This document shows, piece by piece, positions 59,841-64,000 of a DNA stretch of 64,000 nucleotides. This stretch comes from Coprinus comatus (Eukaryota > Basidiomycota > Agaricomycetes > Agaricales > Agaricaceae). The position numbers and the translations under genes are program-made. The notes beneath the pieces were generated by a model that saw nothing but the letters and a program-made list of their open reading frames with translations, was not told where the DNA came from and did no database searches. Every line of letters starts with the position of its first letter. The stretch's first letter is position 1. Location: NCBI GenBank assembly GCA_034638255.1, contig JAWPGT010000013.1:124001-188000 (forward strand), read 5' to 3'.

Positions 59841-61932
59841 TCAACCATCCCTTTCAGAATCGCTTCTTTTCTTCGATTTTCTCTCAGCGTCCCGAAGTGT
59901 GACGCGTACTCCAAACTTTGACAGGTTCTGGATGTAACAGAAAGTGTCAAGTCAGAGAACAATACCCAGTCATTCCCCGTCATCAAAGAACCACCAATAC
60001 CAGTGCCACCACACAATAAGAATGGAGCACGAGCAAGAATAATGATTGCGATCACGATTACGAATTCAAGTCGTCAATGTCGTTCCAAATGTGATCAAGG
60101 ACGAAAGAACAAAATAAAAAGTACAGATATTAGCATGGAAACACAGCAACAAAAAACAAAAACGAAAAAAAAAAACTCACCCGCGTCAATTCAGTAGAAG
60201 GATCCAACCCAGGAAACTCCCTTGTAGAATACACTCTAAACGGACCTCCATATAATTCTGCCACGACTGGATGATCTTGACTTCCATTCATAAATGAAAA
60301 TATATCGAATGCTCGATAACGAAATATGAATGTTCCTTCACGTTGTACGGCCAAATCCTAAAAAACCAAACATCACCAAATTACAGAAGATTGGTATGAT
60401 TAGAATCATGTATGAATGGGGGGTTTTTTTTTTATAGGAAAGATTGGGCCGATAGATGATGGACGATGGATAGGCAATGGGTGACCGGTGATAGGGATTA
60501 TTATCCCATGTATGATAGGTGACAGTGAGTGGCAATGTTAGGTATATTGTTTTGATTTTTGTTAATCAAAGGTTTTGGAGCCAATTTGTCGTAAAAGAGA
60601 GTGTGTATGGATGTATGCGCATGTAGCATACGCGGCACATGTGACAAATATCAAGAAGATCGAGGGATCAGGAAGCCGAGCAATCCAAAAACCAAAGACC
60701 GAGAGCAACACCGGAGACCGAAAGACCGAAAGACCACGAAAGGAGAGACCCAGAGGATACAGCAAAAACCGGAAACCCAGAAAAAAATACCAAAAAAATA
60801 CCAAAAAAAAACAACAAAAGTAAATGGTGAGGCAAACAGGAACACAAAATAACCCATAAAAAAGAGACTCATACCCCAAAAACAAACATCAAACATTTCT
60901 TGCCCTTATAGTCTATCAAAGCCGGTTCCACAAACTTTTCACCTACAAGTGCAGGTGTAAGTTTCGATGATTCGGTAACCATATGATTTCCTATTCTCAA
61001 TACTATATCAGTTGGGGGTCTTGATTCATTTATTTGTCCAAGCATAGGTTGCCGACGAGGAATTTGAAAAGGTAGTACACGAGGTATTCCAGTAGTTGTA
61101 GTTCCGTTTGCATCTGTACCAGCTTGTGGCGTTGTAAATGGGTGGAGAGGGAAATAGGTATATCCGTCTGTATCTCCGTTTGGAAGAGTAGAAGGACCAT
61201 AGTTTAGCTTTAACGCTCCAAAACTTGTCAATTCAAATGATTGATTTCGACTTGAGGATGGCACGTGTCTACCAGTGAGGTGGGGATGTGAATGTGGATT
61301 GGGATTTTGAGACGAAACACTGCCACTGGATGGTGAAGATGTTGAAGAGGACGATGAATGTGATGACGAAGATGTTGAGCCTGAGAAATCTGGAATATTC
61401 GAAGACACCGTGGTCGGTGGCACAGGGATCTGGTTGTCCAAGATTGTGTCCGGAACAGGGAACAGATCCACAGTACACAATATACCTAGATTCCTGACAT
61501 CTCTGCCACACATACAGAGCATAAACGTTGATCCAGAAATATCTTTAGGAAGTTTAGGAAGCAGTGCTTACTCATAATTTTGAACTTCTGTCTCCCATTC
61601 TCTATCTGTTCCGTAGCCCCTTACATAGAATAAACGAAGCAAGATAGCGGGAGGGGGATCAAGAGGACGACGATCAACTTTGGCATATCTATTAAAATGT
61701 TCCCGCGAACATTTACATCAATAAGGAAGCATACGAAGATTGGGAGGTGACAATATACATACTTTCGACCTGAGTCGGCCTTTTGCAATTCTTTAAGGTC
61801 AAAACGAACAGTCTTGCCTGCGAATTGTCCAGAACTAAAGGTAACTGGTTGACCTATTGGAGGGGGAAAGAATGCACCCTCGTTTCCGCCAAACACATGG
61901 TGCTGATCGTGATAGAGGGATTGGAAAGCCAT
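59841..61932 (-). CDS. Velvet-domain regulator, VelB-like
   Basis: Predicted velvet-family transcription regulator; in ascomycetes these control development and secondary metabolism as dimers in the nucleus. Exons 61932-61763, 61688-61572, 61502-60875, 60357-60181 and 59927-59841 give 1179 bases, 392 residues. The velvet fold is split, as in VelB. The N-terminal half is YAKVDRRPLDPPPAILLRLF, REWETEVQNYEDVRNLGILC and TVDLFPVP. A roughly 150-residue Ser/Pro-rich insert follows. The second half is EKFVEPALIDYKGKKCLMFV, DLAVQREGTFIFRYRAFDIF, PVVAELYGGPFRVYSTREFP, ending FGVRVTLRDAERKSKKRS, a basic tail. Introns 3 and 4 are 517 and 253 bases, far longer than the roughly 50-base norm here. The last exon was found because only it continues STELTRNLSKFGVRV in phase. 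Confidence 0.88.
60358..60874 (-). other. Unusually long intron of the velvet gene, strand-skewed
   Basis: This intron has a strong A/G (plus) against T/C (minus, sense) skew at about 60650-60840, with repeated GACCGAAAGACC-type words and A-rich runs. No gene in it is convincing. Confidence 0.5.
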
Positions 61933-63014
61933 TTGTGTAAGTGTGACCCGTCGATAGATCACAAGAACCCAGAACCCCGACTGTTATGTGAAGGGCGCAG
62001 TTTTGGGCACCGCCCACAAGTATAGATGTGAAGGATGGGAGAGTGTTGTGGAAACGCGTGTTCTTCGGTGTAGGTGTTGTGTCCTTGGTTGGATTATGTG
62101 GACTGGGGAGCCACACCTGGTCGAATTTATAAATTGAGCGGGAATTGAAGAGGATACCACACCGACTATATACCTCACCTGTAGATATTCATATTCCCTT
62201 TGTCCATTCGTCATAGGTCGCAAGGCCTTCTTCCTTCCATATAACGGGTCGATCCGCGTTATTTGAGATAGACTCAGATCACAGGAGTGACAAAAAGTCA
62301 GTCGCGGACTTGGAAATTAGCTCAGGGCCGATAATAGATTGCTCCTCGTGATAAATGACCTATCGTGTTCCAGTATTTGAGGTACGACAACAGTTTGAAC
62401 CATATGCAGGCCGTACGAGTTAAACCTTGAAACCAAATATAGGAGACTAAGTAATGACGTACATATATGATGTATAGAAAGGTTCTGGGTGATAGTGGTG
62501 CATGGTCACATTCGCATCTTCAGAATGATCCGTTCAGCGACACGCGGTTACCACGAGCACAAATATGGCTTGATTTTTTTTATTCACCCACGAGCTAGAC
62601 TTATGTTGAAGAAACGTAACTGGATAATTAACCATTCGTAATTATAGGAATGTCGGCCCAGTCGGCTGCGGGGCGTAGGAAAAATAGATTATCGAAGTTG
62701 AACGTCAACGTAATGTTCCACTTGTGGTATGATATTGTCAATGAAGCCTCGAGGGAAGCTGGAGGTCGGAGTAGGGCCGCAAGTAAGTCTACTCTTTGGT
62801 CAGAAATGGTAGGGAGCAGTGAGTATTTATCAAGATGATCATTGTATATCGTATTGATGGTACAACACGTAGCGTCTGGTATAATGTTGTTTGTCACAGA
62901 AGACTAAGTTGTGGCGCCAAAACGACGTGCAATACAAGGATGCAACATGTGGACCTGATAGGAAGGATCATCTGGATACTAATCCAGGCAAATTAGGGCA
63001 CTGAGACCTTGGTG
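61933..63014. other. Intergenic stretch, 1.1 kb
   Basis: Upstream of the velvet gene (a TTTATAAA word lies near 62127) and downstream of the WD40 gene. A short plus frame at 62650-62838 (MSAQSAAGRRKNRLSKLNV, then VMFHLWYDIVNEASREAGG) reads protein-like and holds a donor-like and an acceptor-like site, but there is too little to call a gene. Confidence 0.4.
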
Positions 63015-64000
63015 CTAAATATCAAACCTCCGAATCACTACGTTATCACCATGGGCGATGACGAGTCTTCTCTCGTCAAAAGAAATAGATCCTCTAATAA
63101 GTTCGGCATCCGGTCCAAGAGTTGATCCAAATGGGGATTTCAAGTCCGCGGGGGCAACCTCAGCACCTGTTCCAGCTTCCAGATCCCAGACCCAAATACT
63201 ACCGTTCAGGCCTAAACTCACGCAGCGACCATCAGCCAGAGCCATGGCTGTGATGTGACTGGTTTGCCCATGCAACGTCCGCACAAACCTAAGCCTCGGA
63301 AGGGAGGATGATACTGAGTTTTGAGGAGGAAGAATTAATCGATAGAGTTGAAGACCCGTGGCTGAATGAAATACAGGAGCGTTATAATCGTTGGAGATTT
63401 CAGAGGAGTCGTCATTTGTGTACATGGGTGAAGGGTCTGACGAACTAGGCATAGATCTCGAGTGGAAGAGATGATGTTTAGGAGTAAATATTCGATCACC
63501 GGGTGCAAGGATTACCCATTTTCCGTCCGTTCTAATATCAGTGACACGGGCCACCTTGCGACTCCATTGTTCTCGCATAAGTTGAAGTTTGCGTTCATCA
63601 ATCCAACCAAAGGGTATGTCAACAGCTCGAATTGTACGAGTGCTGAACACGGTCAAGTCTTCAACAGACGTCGAGGAATTGGCAGCGGAAGAACGCAGGC
63701 CTTCTGACGATAACTCTATGGATGATACTGTCGGCACTCGAGGTCCGCATATGATCAGCTCCGTCGAGCCTGCAGTCCAATGTTCAGGATAAACAGGGAC
63801 TGCATAAGAAAGCACGAGTTTGTAAGTGTGTGGGGATGGCGTGGATAACACCAGAGACACGGGAGGGAAGGATGTAAAGGAAGACAACGTTTGAACGAGT
63901 TTGACGTCTTTCGACCCGACGTTATACAACGAGACGGTGAAGTTGCTGGAAAGCGCAGCAAGAAGTGGGTGGTGATAGACAGCTTGGGTAACGGGAGGAC
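63015..64000 (-). CDS. WD40-repeat protein, C-terminal part, runs off the right edge
   Basis: An uninterrupted minus frame runs from the stop at 63015 to the window end, about 328 residues. It is open to the edge; the ATG is outside. WD40-type blades are visible: VYHHPLLAALSSNFTVSLYN, then near the end HGQTSHITAMALADGRCVSL followed by GLNGSIWVWDLEAG and SISFDERRLVIAHGDNVVIR. A middle section (IPFGWIDERKLQLMREQWSR) is like that of fungal F-box/WD proteins, which serve as substrate receptors of SCF ubiquitin ligases, but the F-box would lie upstream of the window. The class is clear; the exact identity is not. Confidence 0.72.
   Translation of the reverse strand, partial: PPVTQAVYHHPLLAALSSNFTVSLYNVGSKDVKLVQTLSSFTSFPPVSLVLSTPSPHTYKLVLSYAVPVYPEHWTAGSTELIICGPRVPTVSSIELSSEGLRSSAANSSTSVEDLTVFSTRTIRAVDIPFGWIDERKLQLMREQWSRKVARVTDIRTDGKWVILAPGDRIFTPKHHLFHSRSMPSSSDPSPMYTNDDSSEISNDYNAPVFHSATGLQLYRLILPPQNSVSSSLPRLRFVRTLHGQTSHITAMALADGRCVSLGLNGSIWVWDLEAGTGAEVAPADLKSPFGSTLGPDAELIRGSISFDERRLVIAHGDNVVIRRFDI

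Overview
The window is nuclear DNA of a fungus, most likely a basidiomycete (Agaricomycotina). The reasons are dense genes cut by many introns of about 50-60 bases (GT-AG, one probable GC-AG), a eukaryotic tRNA-Leu with an intron after position 37, a velvet-domain factor, a DUF4045/gelsolin protein, a GT49 glycosyltransferase of fungal type, and a GPI-anchored secreted protein. The species cannot be named from the sequence. I rebuilt 24 protein genes by hand splicing. All but three close as complete frames. Two genes run off the window edges, two carry a one-base frame break, and the rest have lengths divisible by three.

Layout. 1-5.2 kb: an edge coiled-coil gene, a D-2-hydroxyacid dehydrogenase of glyoxylate-reductase type, and an 18-exon Dal5-type MFS permease. 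5.5-8.3 kb: a GT49 (LARGE-like) glycosyltransferase and an N-acetylglucosamine kinase. 8.7-10.7 kb: two tandem cornichon/ERV14 cargo-receptor genes with the same six-exon layout. 11-16.9 kb: an ALYREF-like RRM protein, a divergent 4-coumarate-CoA-ligase-like enzyme with a frame break and a peroxisomal tail, and an unknown conserved protein. 17-26.6 kb: tRNA-Leu(UAG), an Asteroid-type XPG-like protein, a mitochondrial NAD kinase and a large microcephalin-like BRCT protein. 27-33.8 kb: splicing factor BUD13, a GT17 glycosyltransferase, a coiled-coil orphan and a secreted GH17-like glucanase with an altered active site. 34.3-43.1 kb: a DUF4045-gelsolin protein, a GPI protein, an orphan and ribosomal protein uS7 (RPS5).

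From 43.1 to 56.7 kb the density collapses. There is only one convincing gene (47.3-49.2 kb) in about 13.6 kb, and the rest holds short broken ORFs, simple repeats and no recognisable mobile element. The right end (56.7-64 kb) has an orphan nuclear-type basic protein, a VelB-like velvet regulator with unusually long introns, and the C-terminal part of a WD40 protein that leaves the window.

How the genes relate: there is no operon logic, as expected in a fungus. Three neighbouring genes (GT49, GlcNAc kinase, cornichon pair) all touch glycoprotein synthesis and ER export, with a GT17 gene 18 kb away. The permease and glyoxylate-reductase-type gene could share a small-acid or ureide substrate, but that is inference. 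I saw no CRISPR array, rRNA, intact transposon or biosynthetic cluster.
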